Under the pieces are notes generated by a model. That model worked only from the letters and a program-made list of their open reading frames with translations. It ran no database searches and was not told where the DNA came from. A stretch of 64,000 nt of DNA. It comes from Talinum fruticosum. Lineage: Eukaryota; Streptophyta; Magnoliopsida; Caryophyllales; Talinaceae. The first letter of the stretch is position 1. Each line of letters opens with the position of its first letter. A program made the position numbers and the translations under genes. The stretch spans positions 620,001-684,000 of the forward strand of contig JAITYX010000079.1 of the NCBI GenBank assembly GCA_021018815.1, written 5' to 3'. Below, one piece after another: positions 25,431-38,383 of the stretch.

Positions 25431-26292
25431 TCAAGAACCAACCCAACTAAAAGTTTAAACTAATGCTTGAAAGCTCAGAAATAGGTTTATACTCTAATAA
25501 AGAGAGCCCGTGTCAAGAAGTCGAGCATGCTAGACATAAGGCAAAAAAAAAAAAAAAATCCCTTTCAGCAATCCTAGTAATTTTTCATTTTGGCTTATTT
25601 TTCATGTTTATCCCTTTCATCCCGCAATAATTTAAATTAAATGTTCCACCAATAAATATATTTTCAAATATTCAAATTAATGTTCTACTCTTTAATAAAG
25701 TGAAGCCGTTACCATCTCAATCAATATTTTGTTGGTTTAATCCCGTCATTTTTTAAATATTTCAATATTTTTTGGTTCATTCCTCATATCCAGAAATGTC
25801 AGGAGTTTACCTGGCATGCAGCAGAAAATCAATTGAACTTGTATGCGACTTGATATAAGCAAGTGGACCTCAAATTACGTATAGCCAAATAAAATGGTTT
25901 AAGGCGCCTCCCCTGCAATAAATGTTGAATACTTGTCAAATCTAAAACTAAGAAGAGAACTGGATTTGCTGGAGTATGAATGGATAGGTAACTACCTGGA
26001 AACGAACAAGTCTATCCATCACGATCATGAAGCTATTTCGGTAGATAATCATAACATCCTTCATCCCTCCATGCACGTCTTCTTTCCAGACACGTATCCA
26101 ACAAATTACACTCTCAGCAAATGCCCCAATTGTATGACAAGAAGTACGTCCACCCTCTTTGAACTGTGAAGCACTCTTAAGTTGCTCCACTCAAAACCTT
26201 CCAAGTCTAGTGAGGTTGATCGAATCCAAGCAGTGTGGAATGGCAATGGCAGCACTTGAGATCCATTCAAAGAATTGATCGGGTCAGTACCT

Positions 26293-26505
26293 GATCGTTG
26301 CTTAGCTGCCTTTAATGATGAAAGAGAACCTGGACAAATGATGAAAGAGAACCTGGACAAATTGCAATCAAGAACTATAAATGCAGCGTCTTCTTGGGGT
26401 CGAAATATGATCATTGCTTAACTGCCTTCAATGATGACAGATAACCTGGACAAATTGCAATCAAGAACTATGCATGCAGCGTCTTCTTGGGGTCGAAATA
26501 TGCAC
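26293..26505. repeat. 116-bp tandem duplication with nested 22-bp repeat
   Basis: Copies start at 26293 and 26409 and share ACCTGGACAAATTGCAATC and GCAGCGTCTTCTTGGGG. The first copy also has an internal repeat of AATGATGAAAGAGAACCTGG. It lies about 220 bp upstream of the LRR gene's start codon and may be in its promoter or leader. Confidence 0.9.
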
Positions 26506-26720
26506 GCGATTTTCAACTTTGTAGAGAGGTCCATGTTTGCATTGTCCTACGTCCCATCTTTGGAGTTTATGATGCAGCTAAGAAAACCGCCTCCACCTCC
26601 TTGCCATAAATGCTATACTTGTGTTCTTTAGGTACTTAAATGAACAGAACATGCTTTTACAGAAAAAAAAAAAAAAACAAAGCACAACGCCAAGGTCTGT
26701 ACTATAGGGTGTGAACACAT

Positions 26721-29254
26721 ATGGGAATCCCGATGATTTGCAGACCAGGTTACCCACATTCCTGGCCTGCACTCCTTGTGTTTTTTATAGCCGGTCTATC
26801 AGCGGTTTGCTCAGCAGCACATGCAATTACTGGGAATGAGACGGATCATTTGGCACTACTTGACTTCAAGGTTAAAATTACGGAAGACCCCCTTGGGGTC
26901 TTGAGCTCATGGAATGATTCAACCCACTTCTGCAACTGGTTTGGTGTTACCTGTGGCAAACGCCACCCAAGAGTCACAGCATTGATTCTCAAGTCCTTGC
27001 AACTAAGAGGTTCGATCTCACCCCACACTGGAAACTTGACCTTCTTAAGGACAGTTGACCTGGGAAACAACAGTCTCATCAATCAAATTCCACCTGAAAT
27101 GGGCAATTTGCGAAGGTTGGAGACACTATATCTCGATGAAAATTCACTTACCGGTGAAATTCCATCAAATCTATCCAGGTGCGTTAAACTTGTCAATTTA
27201 AACCTTGAAAACAATACACTGATAGGAGCAATTCCTAGGGAGCTTGGCCTCATATCAAAGCTTCAAATTCTTTCAGTATATGGCAATAATCTAACTGGAG
27301 AGATACCTCCGTTGCTTGGAAATCTTTCTTCACTTGGCATACTCTCCCTAGGAAAAAACAATTTGGTTGGGAGTATCCCAAATGCTTTTGGTCAACTAGA
27401 TCAACTTACTTTGCTGAAACTTGAAACCAACAACTTATCTGGCATTGTGCCCTCTCTCCAAAACTTGAACAAGCTTAACACGCTCCTTATAGCTTATAAT
27501 TCTCTTGGAACAGGAGGACCTAATGATTTGAATTTTCTTTGCTCATTGACCAATGCCTCTGATTTGCAAGCCCTGGACTTGACCAACAATGATCTTGGGG
27601 GTTTGTTACCCAAATGTATCACCAACTTTTCGTCCAAACTTGAACATTTCTTGTTATATAAAAATCATATATCTGGCAAAATTCCAGCTGGTATTGCCAA
27701 TCTTTTGAGCTTGACCGGTCTAAATGTGGGCAGGAACTCGCTGTCAGGTATGATTCCTCATAGTATAGGGAGTTTGCAAAGTCTAGTGGTCATAGAATTT
27801 GGAAAAAACAACTTCTCTGGAGAGATTCCAGAGTCTCTTGGAAACTTATCAAAATTAAGTTACCTTTCTATGACACACAATAATCTTCAGGGTCGTATTC
27901 CTGCCAGTCTAGGAAATTGCAAATCACTGTATTTTTGGATCTTTCAACTAATAATCTCAGTGGTTCCTTGCCACCCAACATCATTGGTCTGTCAGCTTTC
28001 TCTGTCATTGTTTTCTCTACTTACAAGAATAACATACATGGGAAAATTCCTCTATCATTATGCAATGCCACAAAGCTTGATATTCTTGTCCTAGGGGACA
28101 ACCACTTACAAGGGAGTATTCCTGATTGTCTTATTGCAATGGCTCCAACTATGGGTGTGTTGAACATAGGGGTGAACAACCTAGGTGGTACTATCCCAGA
28201 TAAATTCAGAGAAGGTTGTAAATTAAACACTTTGGACTTCAGTTGGAATTCTCTACAAGGATATATTCCAAAATCTCTTGCTAACTGCAAAAGGCTGAAG
28301 GTCTTAGATCTTGAGAATAACCAATTAAGTGGAAGCATCCCATGTCAGCTTAAAACCTTGTCTATGTTGCAAGTTCTCATTCTAAAATCCAATAAATTTA
28401 GTGGAACTCTGGCCTGCCAAGGAAAAGATTCAAGCTGGCCATTGCTGCAAATATTGGATCTTGCTTCCAATCACTTCAATGGTGATATTACAGCACAGTT
28501 TGCCCCTAATTGGAGGTTCATGATGGTTGGAACAAAAGGACTGCAATCTGAACCGGACTATTTGCAATATTTTTCGACAGAGGCACAACAGATCTACCAA
28601 GATGTAGCAGTGCTTACCTTTAAAAACAATGAATTTCTACTGGGAAAGGTCCCTAAAATCTTCACATGCATAGACTTGTCAAATAATGCTTTTCATGGGA
28701 AGGTACCTGAAGATTTGGGGAATTTGAATGCTCTTATAGTTCTCAACCTTTCTCACAATTCTCTGTCGGGAAATATTCCCAACTCATTTGGGAATTTGAC
28801 CCAGCTTGAATCACTGGACCTCTCATGTAATGCCCTCAGTGGGAATATTCCTCAAGAGCTTGCAAAGTTAAATTTCCTTGAATACTTGAATGTGTCTTTC
28901 AACAAATTGGCAGGAGCAATCCCAACAAGCACACAGCTTCAATCGTTCAATGCATCATCATACCAAGGGAACCCAGGACTACATGGCCCACCATTGACAC
29001 CTATACATGCTCCAGGATCTACACCTTCAAGATATCCAATTGAATCACAAGGGAGTCATAACAGTGAAGTGGAGTGGATGTTGAGGGGTGCGGAAGTAGG
29101 GTTTCCCGTTGGTGTTACCATCTTCATTGGCCCTGTGCTTTACATCAAGAGATGGAGGCAATGGTACTGCAAGCATCTGGGCCGATTTGCCATGAAAATA
29201 CTGGGCATGGAAGACAAATCAAGGGGAAGAAGAAGAAGAATAGAGGACAACTGA
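26721..29254 (+). CDS. Chimeric LRR receptor-like protein, one 1-base frameshift
   Basis: A predicted cell-surface LRR receptor-like protein without a kinase, about 844 aa if one lost base is allowed for. Order: signal peptide (residues ~16-34, ending SAAHA), LRRNT cap with the FCNWFGVTC cysteine pair (~70), about 20 plant-type LRRs (LxxLxLxxNxLxGxIP), a short linker, one transmembrane helix (GFPVGVTIFIGPVLYI) and a basic tail (RGRRRR). The first ~400 residues match class XII receptor kinases (EFR/Xa21 type: DPLGVLSSWN, NDLNFLCSLTNASDL). The rest matches Cf/Ve1-type receptor-like proteins (SLANCKRLKVLDLENNQLSG, FTCIDLSNN, GNPGLHGPPL). The frame breaks in a T5 run at 27932-27936, where one more T restores YFLDLSTNNLSG. 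As written, the first frame ends at 28094 (457 aa) and the second runs to TGA 29252-29254. Cf/Ve1-type proteins sense pathogen products; the ligand here is unknown. Confidence 0.9.
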
Positions 29255-31920
29255 GGTAAAGACGCTCCTACTGAAGGTCAATAATGATGGTGAGTATAAT
29301 ATTCAGTGTCTAAATTATATTCTTAAGTAACTTTTTAATGTACTTCGGGGGACTCCAAAAGGTTCAAAGTTCACACACTAGTGATCATTTATTTTTCTTG
29401 ATCTTTATGTTAGTCAATATTGAATATTTTGTACAGTATGTGAGTTTAATTAAGCATTTAGTCAGCACATTTTCAATATTATTTGAGCTAAGATCAATTA
29501 ATTATAGGATTCAATAGATGGATACGACCATAAATCTCGGACTAATGATGACTATGAACATGTGCATTAGGCCAATAGTTCCCAGTTTGCTTCAGAAGAA
29601 TTAAGATGAAATAATTTCCTAACCTGTGAACAGTTTGGGAAAACTTGGGGTAAAATAATAACACCATTTCATTTGATGCAGCAGTTGGCGCCTGTTATTG
29701 TGGTCATCCATTTTCTCTTACCATTTTACGATTTTACTGCAGGGGACCTACAACATGTAGGCAAGGTGGTGTGGAAGGCCAATGACTACTTGTGTGACAT
29801 TTGACTCCGTCTTTGTGTGTGTGTGTGTGTGTGTTCTCCACCCTTCTTTTCCTTCTCTAAAGAGTTTTGTGGTTATTTACTTGTTTTGTAAGATGTTCAT
29901 GTATGAAAGTATAAATAAGTTGCACTTTTGAACAACTTCATGTAGTGTTTCTATGAATTGTTGCTTTGGGAAAATATGGACTGTGTACTTTTGAATTGGC
30001 TTCTTGTGGTATGTGGTTGTTCAAACATGCAAGTAAGAATTATAATTCAGGTTTAAGCAAGCATCCATGTAACCAAATGCTTAAGCTAATAATTGAAGGT
30101 TTAGAAATAGGTTTATTCAATATAGAGGTTGCTTGAGATTCGAACTTAAGACATCCGGCTCAAAAGGCTCTAATACCATATTCAAAAACTAACTCAACTA
30201 AAAATTTAAGTTGATGATTAAAGGTACAGAAATAAATTTATACTTTAACATTATTTCTTTTTTATATTATAATTAAATGGAGGTGTGATTGAGTGCTTAT
30301 TTGAAACATTATAATTGATTCTTCTTGTTTTATCATTTTTTTTATTATAAAAACCTTTTTGTAACACCCACTTTATTACCTATAAATTTTAATTATAAGT
30401 GAAATGAAGTACATTCACTACTCTTGAATGACTATGATCATTATTACACTTTATTACCTATAAATTTTAATTATAATCATAATTAATATTATATTTTAAT
30501 ACATTTTTTAAGCATTATTCCATTACTTTAACACTTATAAAATTAAATTTTTTAAAAAATACTTAGTAAAAATAATATTTATTATATATAATTAATCTAA
30601 TTGTTATAAAAACTATAATATAATATATCTTTTAATTTCAGTATTAAAAATTATATAAATTAAATAGATTATAATATAGTTATAATTTAAATTATTTTAA
30701 CTTTTTAAACATTTTTTTATTACAAATTTTTTAAACAATCAATTATCTTTATTTTATTTCATATATTCAATTACAATTTACATACAACAAACTAAAATCC
30801 ATTATATATGAAATGAGAAGCTATCATTGGCCGTTCAAATTTTACTTTATTCTTATCAGTTATGCAACTAATTAATAGACAACATTATTATTAATATACA
30901 ACATTTCAGTTTTGACTCATAATATTAGATATGAGAGCAAGAATGCCAATTACAGTTAAGCTTCTAAAACTGTTCTTTTTTGTTGGAAAATTAATGGAAT
31001 ATTAATTGATTAATACTAGGAATTGATTATAAAATGGGACAAAAAATATACTCCTATTAGTGTAATCCTTCTACTTCTCTTATTTCTACCTTTTTTATTT
31101 AAAAAAATTATTTTGATTTTATTTGTATAATTTGTCTTGATTCAATATATCGGTTATCGCCCAGTCTTTTGATAAAAAAATCTATCGGCTATCGTTATTT
31201 TCATAACTTTGATATTTTTTGCATACTATTATATACTTTTATTGGATTAGTGTAGTTTTTTATTAACTTTAAGTTATCTTCTCCCCTATTATATATATGT
31301 CTTGATAATGTACATGATTTTACAATTATTATTGTCTCCTTTTTTATTTTTTATTTTTTTAATTTAGGTTTATTATTGAATGGATGATGCAATTAGATTT
31401 TATTTAATAGAATTTAGTGTTGCTTAACTAGTTCATAAGTCAATTGATTTTTAGATTAGTGTAGTTTTTGGTGACTCTTTTATATCATTCTCTTTAAGAT
31501 TTATTTTTAATTTTTATTAGACATTTAACACATATTATTATAAATGGTTTTTTTTTTGTTTTATTGGCTATTCAAAATTCACATAAGGTAGATGACTATT
31601 TTCGATTTTCAGCAAAAAAAAAAAATTAAGTTAGCAATTAGTAGGAAAAATTATATTAATTATCTTTAACTTTTTGCTATTATGATGAATAATTTCGGTC
31701 AAAGCTATTACCTATGTCATGTTTATTGAGTATATTTATTCAAGGTTTTATTATTTATTTTATAAAAGGGTAAAAATTACACCATATGTCATTAAAAGAA
31801 ATTATGATTAATCCCTTACTTTTTTTCATCAAAAATATATAAAATATATCAACTACTTAAATAATAACACATATCCCTTACTTTTTTTTCATCAAAAATA
31901 TATAAAATTACACCATATGA
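29255..31920. other. AT-rich intergenic region
   Basis: No gene seen. It contains a (TG)n microsatellite (29813-29834), a retroelement-tail-like block at 30115-30245 (GATTCGAACTTAAGACATC ... ACTCAACTAAAAATTTAAG), also echoed near 25430 and at the window start, and direct repeats of CACTTTATTACCTATAAATT at about 30369 and 30448. Near 31770-31930, ATCCCTTACTTTTTTTC-containing blocks are repeated. Confidence 0.6.
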
Positions 31921-33172
31921 CATTAACAGAATTCCACATACAAAGTATTTGAATTTCAAACCAGAAAATTGAAAATCTGATTTGGCCTGACACCATGTTC
32001 AACATAAAAATCTAACCTTTATCCCTCATCTAGTTTATGTAACCTTTACCTCATCCAGTTTCCAGTTAATATAAGCACAAACGGCCTTCCCATAACATCA
32101 TCGCTTTCGATTTCTATTTCAACGGACTGAACCTGCAACAGAAAACAAATGTCAAACTGTTAATAGTAAACTATATCATCTGTATCTTTTAGTTGAAAGC
32201 ATCATACTGAACTTTGGTAATTACTAAATACTTCCTCGAACCGCACTCAAAGACAGTGACATTGCAAGCCCATCTAGCTAGTGCCGAGGCCCATATGAGG
32301 AATGAGGAAATGCTAAAAACTGGGCTTCTGCTGCCTTTTCTAGTCAAACTGAAACTTGCTGAGGGATATTTACAGGTAACACCTGCAAAAATGCTCGTAG
32401 AATTAATATTGCATATGTTGAGGATAATATGAGGATATCACTCTGAAGGAATCTATTTTGAAGCCACTAACCAAATTACATAGCCCTTACCAAGCACATA
32501 TGGCATGCTCTAGAAGGTTTGTCTTATCTTGAAGCTCAGTCACAAACACCTTAAAATCCACTAAGCTCAGGATCTTGATACGATAAAAAAAAACTTGCAA
32601 AATGACAGAAACATAATCACATACTCATCAAAAGAAGTTGCTATAAGCAAGCTGATTTACCTTTTGCTTTACTGCATGGCCGCCATATCCAAACAAAAGT
32701 ATCTCATTCCATCCGCAACTTGTTTTCAGACAACCATAATCCAGATTTGCAAAGAAAAGATCACAGAACAGGGGAACAATATATTTGTACCGCCACGTTC
32801 TTTCTATTGAATGATGTTGAGTTAGTTCTTTGCAGAACAAGGGAACAAGAAATTAAGAAAAAGCAACATTACAGGCAACCTCGAACATACATTACTTCCC
32901 AATGAAGACCAACAGTATAGAGATTTGAACCTATTATGTATGTGGAGAGAGTAGCTTGTTTTTCCTACTTTGTCCCAAGTTATGTAAGCTTTAATATGTG
33001 CAAGATCATCAGGAATCATGCTTGTAGACTTGGAAGGTGTTTGCTCCTTTACTTCAATGCATCACTTCTTTTGGTCAATCTTGCTCAGATCTCATATACA
33101 CACAAGCATCTTTGACTATCTCCTCCAATACGTGCTCTCCTTCATCAAGGAACTCCCTATATCATAGCTTAG

Positions 33173-33304
33173 GGGTGTGTTTGGTTGAGGGAAAAATATT
33201 TTCTAAACCCAAATACATATATAGCTACTTAAATGCAAAAAGCTTACCATAAAAACCCATAAATATGAGAAGAAAAAGTAAATAATTAATTCAACTTCAA
33301 AATC

Positions 33305-33349
<45 letters not shown>

Positions 33350-33722
33350 TGAGCACCTAAATTTAATAAGTTTATACATCTCCTTATGATCAAACTTTTC
33401 CATGTATAAAATAATAGAAATTAAAAAAAGAAATAAATACTGTAAAAATACTTTTCATCTATGAACTTCACAACAAAAAAGGAAAAAAATAAAGACAAAA
33501 CTTGGAAAAAGAAATTGAAGGTGGCAAAGTAAGACAACTTTATTATCCCTTGACTAAGGCAAAGGAAAATTAACTTCCTTTCTCATAAAAAGAAATTTAT
33601 TTTCCCTTGATTAAGGAAATTATTTCCCCCAAAAATATTTATCCACCACTTATGCTACCAAATGCCAGAAAATAAAATGATAATTTTTCGAGAAAATATT
33701 TTCCACTGAAACAAACACACCC
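33173..33722. mobile_element. MITE (Tourist/PIF-Harbinger-like), 550 bp
   Basis: Terminal inverted repeats: left GGGTGTGTTTGGTTG followed by AAAAATATTTTC; right GAAAATATTTTCCAC followed by AAACAAACACACCC. The interior is AT-rich with a TA/TG microsatellite (33308-33349) and no coding capacity. The homologous site in unit B (about 20385-20405) has no such element, so insertion followed the unit duplication. The TIR family matches the larger element at 59008-63413. The target duplication is not clean; TTA is present on the left only. Confidence 0.8.
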
Positions 33723-35354
33723 TGCTTGTTTCAAATTTGGCTCAGGTTCATACATCAAGTATTTGCCAGAGTTACAGATTTTCATGAAAGGAGATATATC
33801 ACCCACCAAGCATGAAATGTATAATTAAAGGCCCACTGAAAGGAAGAATGTTGGTCACAGAGGACTAACTATGTTTTCCAAATATATGCTCAGGGCTCCT
33901 TTGTATTATCATTTCATGCCTTTCATTAGCATCCCCAGTATTCAGCATTTATGAAGATATCAAAGGGTTAAACACAAGAGCATGTCATCCATGTATACCA
34001 ATCAGTTATACATTTAGACATGAAGGCATAAAGATTCAACAAATAACAGTCCATGAAAACTGAAAAACGAAAGAAAATGAAAAGAATGACACGCATGGAG
34101 GGTGAATGAGCAGACTGACTGAAGCAGATAAAACGTCACATGAAAGTTCTCCCTTTGTTCTCAAAACCTATCAACATGAGAGTGGATTTCAAAACAAATG
34201 CATCGAAGATGCACTAAGATGCTGATCATAAAAGCACTTACTCAACATTGCCGCAAACGGATAGTTGCTGATGAATGTGATACAAATACACCCTGTTTCC
34301 TCTGTTCCTCCGGTCTAAATGCCCATTTCCTCTGACGAATCTCGCTATGTCATGAATCGTTAATCAAATACAATCAAACACAACAAGAAATGCATCCAAG
34401 TGACACTTGCTTAGCAAATACAATAAAATTACATCAATGAATATTAAATTGATATAATTGAGTCATTCTAGTTAGTTAATTAATGTCAATTATAAAATTA
34501 AGATGTGCCCCCATTTAATTAGTTTCATGATAGAAAATTAAGATGTCAATAGAAGATAAACCAATACAATTGAGTCATTTACGAATATCTAATTAGTTTC
34601 ATGATACAATTCGTATAAGAAATAAACCAATACAAAAATATAAATCAACGCGTTTTCATAAACCAGACATCCATGACAATTAATCAACCATAATTTCACA
34701 ATGAATCAACCGATACTTACTATAATTTTCATAGCCGCAATCTCATATCCAGAAACCAAAAACTGACCTTCAGCATCTCTAACTGAGGCATCGAAAATCA
34801 TAAGCCAATGCCGAACTTTATTAACCCTTCCAGATTTGACCAAAAATCAACGTTAAAAACCCTAACCCTAACCCTAATCCCCGCAAACATTACAATCCCA
34901 GGCTTAATTAATCGTCAACGTTCGACACCTACGAACTGGGGCACCAAACTACGAAAAGGCGAGAGAGAGGCAGGGCTACGCAATGTCGTTGCAGGATTTG
35001 GAGGGAAAGCGGATTTTAGGTTTCGATGGTTGTGGCGGCGGCGGAGGAGAAGAAGAGAGAAAATACGGGAGTGGAGTCTGTCGAAGGATTTGGGGGCAGA
35101 ATGAAGGAGAGGTGAAAGAGAATTGATATGGTTGAAAAGGGAGGGAGAGGGGTGGGTTTTGGGATTTGAAGAGGAGAAGAGCGAATTACGGTTTTAGCCG
35201 AGGTCGGAGGTAGTGACGGAAGTGGTGGCGGTGGCGGTGGCAGTGGCGGCAGTGACGGAGGAGATAGAAAATATGGAAGTCGCGGAAGGATTTGGAGGGT
35301 TAGGAAACAGAAGCGAAAAAGAAAAGTGGGATGATTGAAAGAGGGAGGGAGGCA

Positions 35355-35472
35355 GAGGGTCGTATTTATAGACATAAGCCTTTGTCCTAACCCGCGTATG
35401 ATGTACGATGTGATCCGTGTATTCTACGCGTAATGGGCCGCGTATAATACACGCAGTAGCCTACGATACGCC
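35355..35472 (-). promoter_or_regulatory. Unit C core promoter: TATA box plus CGCG boxes
   Basis: TATAAATA (35370-35363) with upstream CCCGCGTA, CTACGCGTA and GCCGCGTA (plus-strand reading, about 35391-35445). Closely matches unit B over more than 100 bp. Confidence 0.6.
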
Positions 35473-36199
35473 CAATTTAACATTTTTCTTTCCTTTTTCC
35501 CTTTCTTTTCTTTATGAATTTTTCCTTTCCCGTTTAGTAGTATCAGTAAAAAATATTGTCATGTTTTATCATAAAAAAATAAAAAAATGTGAATATAAAA
35601 TAAAATAATATATTTTCAGGGAGGGTAAATGAGAATGAAACCCTCTTTTAGCAAAATTTATTGACATGAGGGAGGTGGGAATTCTAAAAGCTGATTACAT
35701 TTGTAACTTATTAATAACAACATTAACTTATTCATGATCATATTTTCATTTTAAAATATTATTTATTAAATAATGATGATCGGAGTTCATAAATCAATTC
35801 TCATTTTAAAAAATGAATTCTCATTCTCATTATAAATTTAATTCTTGTTGCGTCTATGCTGCTTTTTCGTTTTTTATTTCTTTGGTTAATTTCTACTTAA
35901 TTTTCAATTTAGTATATGAGGTTCAAATATCACCGGATTCATTTTAATATTAGGTAAGGAATTTGAAATTTTATAATATGTGTAGAAAAAAAGTTAGCAA
36001 TATATAAGTTTATGAATCACTTATGGTAGTGAGTAAGAAATCATAAACCTTAACACCCAATTTAAAAATTAGATAATATTATTAGGTTTACTTTTAATGT
36101 TTATATTCACATGTTATATACATTTTTAGACCAATCCATCGTCATCATACCCAGTCCATTATTTCCTTTTAAAGGTTCATCCCTCGCAATCTATTTGTA

Positions 36200-37440
36200 A
36201 ATTATTACTATGATTTCATCATTTTGAATGACAATTTATAGATGATTAAAAAATATTAAAATTTATTTGTAAATGGTTAATTCGTAACAAAAAATTTATA
36301 TTTTTTTTGTTTGGATGGTAGGTCTTGGGTGATGAACCCTTATATCTCAAAGAATTTAATAGAGTTGCAGCGATCCAAGGGAGAGGAAAAAATCTTGGGC
36401 CCGTCGCACACCCACAAGCATCTTATAATAGAAACATTTGTACCTCCTGAACAACAAACTCGAGTGGCCGCATTGAGCATGATACGGACACACGCACGTC
36501 AAACACGCAATGACCATGTCGACTTTGAAAAATTAGATTTGGTTTCCCCGTTATATTTGGTTTCTCCGTTGTAGGTTTGGTAAGGTTGTTGTCTCCTCCA
36601 AAATTTTTACAGTTGAGACACAAAATAAAGCAATCATCCACTAAACAATAAATATTTTTATAGTTTTAAGAACCATTTGTGATATTGTATAGCACAAGAA
36701 ATCGGTCCAATTAAGACCGAAAATTTGAGACCGAATAAAGATTGGCTTCCCCATTACGGTTGAGACACACAATAGAGAAGGGGTTTTCTTTTCTTGTGAG
36801 TGACCAGTATGACAAAAACTCTTAAAATGTCATATCTTAACCCTATATTAATATATTTTATATTTTAATATTACTATTTTTTAAATATTATGATTAATTT
36901 ATAAATATAAAATTATAATAATCGTTAGCTACACCGACAAGAATCAAATGACACCTTAATTGAATCAACCTTATTCAGAAGGTGTGTCATATGCATAACT
37001 TTACAAATATGAAAAATATTGTGATGCCAAAAATATAATATGTATATATTAAATTTATTTATTATACACTTAATTTATAAAATATTGATGTATTTTTCAT
37101 AATAATAAGAATCATTATATTTTTAATAATTTAAAAATTATACATATAAAGTTTAAGAATTTAAATAATCACAATATAATTTAATGTCTCGCAATTAGTC
37201 GTTTAATTAGTTAGTATTAGTTTTCCCAAAAAAATCAGTTACTAATTAGCAAAGAAAAAAAAAGCCTTTCAAAAAGAAGAGAATTGTTTTTTGACGAAAA
37301 AAAGGATAATTTTCATATTAGCGTAAATTAAAAGCAGAACACGTACGCGCTTTACTGGTTAAAAAAAAAAAAAAAACATTTCCGCGTTTCCAGCTGGCAG
37401 TGTAAAAATTACATTAAAATTTACAGCTGGCAGGGTAAAG
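36200..37440. other. Intergenic, no gene recognised
   Basis: An 87-codon open frame at 36311-36574 has no recognisable domain and no supporting signals. The rest is AT-rich. Confidence 0.5.
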
Positions 37441-37444
37441 CGGG

Positions 37445-37655
37445 CAACTTTATAAATAGCGTGTAAATCATCGGGAAATTTTATCTTTCAAGTGCGCATT
37501 TCTCAATTTCATTTCCCCAATCTGCAATTCTGCTCCACATTCGATCGATTTCTAGGGTTACAATCTCCAGAGTTGCCCAAGGATTTCAAGTTATTCCATC
37601 AATTCCAAGTCCCTCTCTCACCTCGTTGCTTGAGATCAGCGCTGGAATTCAGGTT
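37445..37655 (+). promoter_or_regulatory. Possible promoter and first non-coding exon
   Basis: CTTTATAAATAGCG (about 37449) is a good plant TATA box. It is followed about 40 bp later by a pyrimidine-rich, leader-like stretch that ends in GGAATTCAG|GTTTTG, a plausible splice donor near 37652. No downstream coding exon could be identified, so the gene it might serve is unknown. Confidence 0.35.
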
Positions 37656-37754
37656 TTGTTTATGCATTACATTTGCATTCTAATTCTTCTGCTGTTATCG
37701 TATGATCTTGAGGTATCGATTTCATGGATCAATTACGACATCGATGGCTTATTT

Positions 37755-37814
37755 CGGCCTCTCATTCCCCAATTGGCCTTCATTCGGCCTCTCATTCCCC
37801 AATTGGCCTTCAAT
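37755..37814. repeat. 30-bp perfect tandem duplication
   Basis: A unit with CGGCCTCTCATTCCCCAATT is repeated twice without mismatch, with period 30. Confidence 0.95.
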
Positions 37815-38383
37815 TTCTAGGGTTAGGGTTTCGGAACCTTTTATTTTGTCCATTTCTAGGATTTAGTTTTGATTTTGATATGTCTCGAGTGAAGGGTTGC
37901 TTGGGTTATTCTAGTTTCGCTTATTATATTTGTGCTCGATATCTTTGTATATTGTTGTAATTAGTTCACCTTTTTGTCAAGGGGTCATGAATCATGATGG
38001 TGCTGTGGATTCTTTCATTGTTGTAGAGGCGGGCTAGCTTTATTATGGTTTGGTGGATGCCACAATAGGATTATTGTGACTTGAAAAATGTGAGTTTATT
38101 CTGAAGTTGCGATGTCCATTCTTTGTATTCTGATAATCTGAATATCCACATTGCATCCACATCCACGGCATATCCTTCTGCCCAAGTAACAATAACACAC
38201 TTTTCAATCCAATTCAACATTGTGGAGGACCATATCAAGTAATTTTCACCTCAGTATATGATTTCTCATAGGACAGACATATGTGGCCATTAATCAAAAC
38301 TTACAAAAACGTAAATTTCTTCACAATAAATATCAACGCAATATACAACAGAAAAGGGAAGGATTAACTTACTTTCCGTCGCT

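Larger units (their letters stand above)
31925..35480 (-). pseudogene. Duplicated unit C: promoter-leader with GWD-like exon remnants
   Basis: Colinear with unit B from its terminal segment (about 32390, reading VLPVNIPQQVSV before TGA) to the promoter (35363-35470). A short exon beginning at ATG 34801 reads MIFDASVRDAE and differs from unit B only at synonymous third positions. The GWD-like segment at 33019-32940 encodes IPDDLAHIKAYITWDKVGK. The first-motif exon seen in B (VQIQAYPRWEIKGK) appears lost: the sequence jumps across it near 34140. A 550-bp TIR element interrupts the unit at 33173-33722, where unit B is continuous. Reading frames are broken elsewhere and no dikinase domain exists, so a functional protein is unlikely. 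The shared promoter could still drive a non-coding RNA. Confidence 0.5.

Noticed and set aside
36311..36574. 87-codon frame with HTHARQTRNDH-like residues
   Set aside because: No recognisable family, no promoter or splice support.
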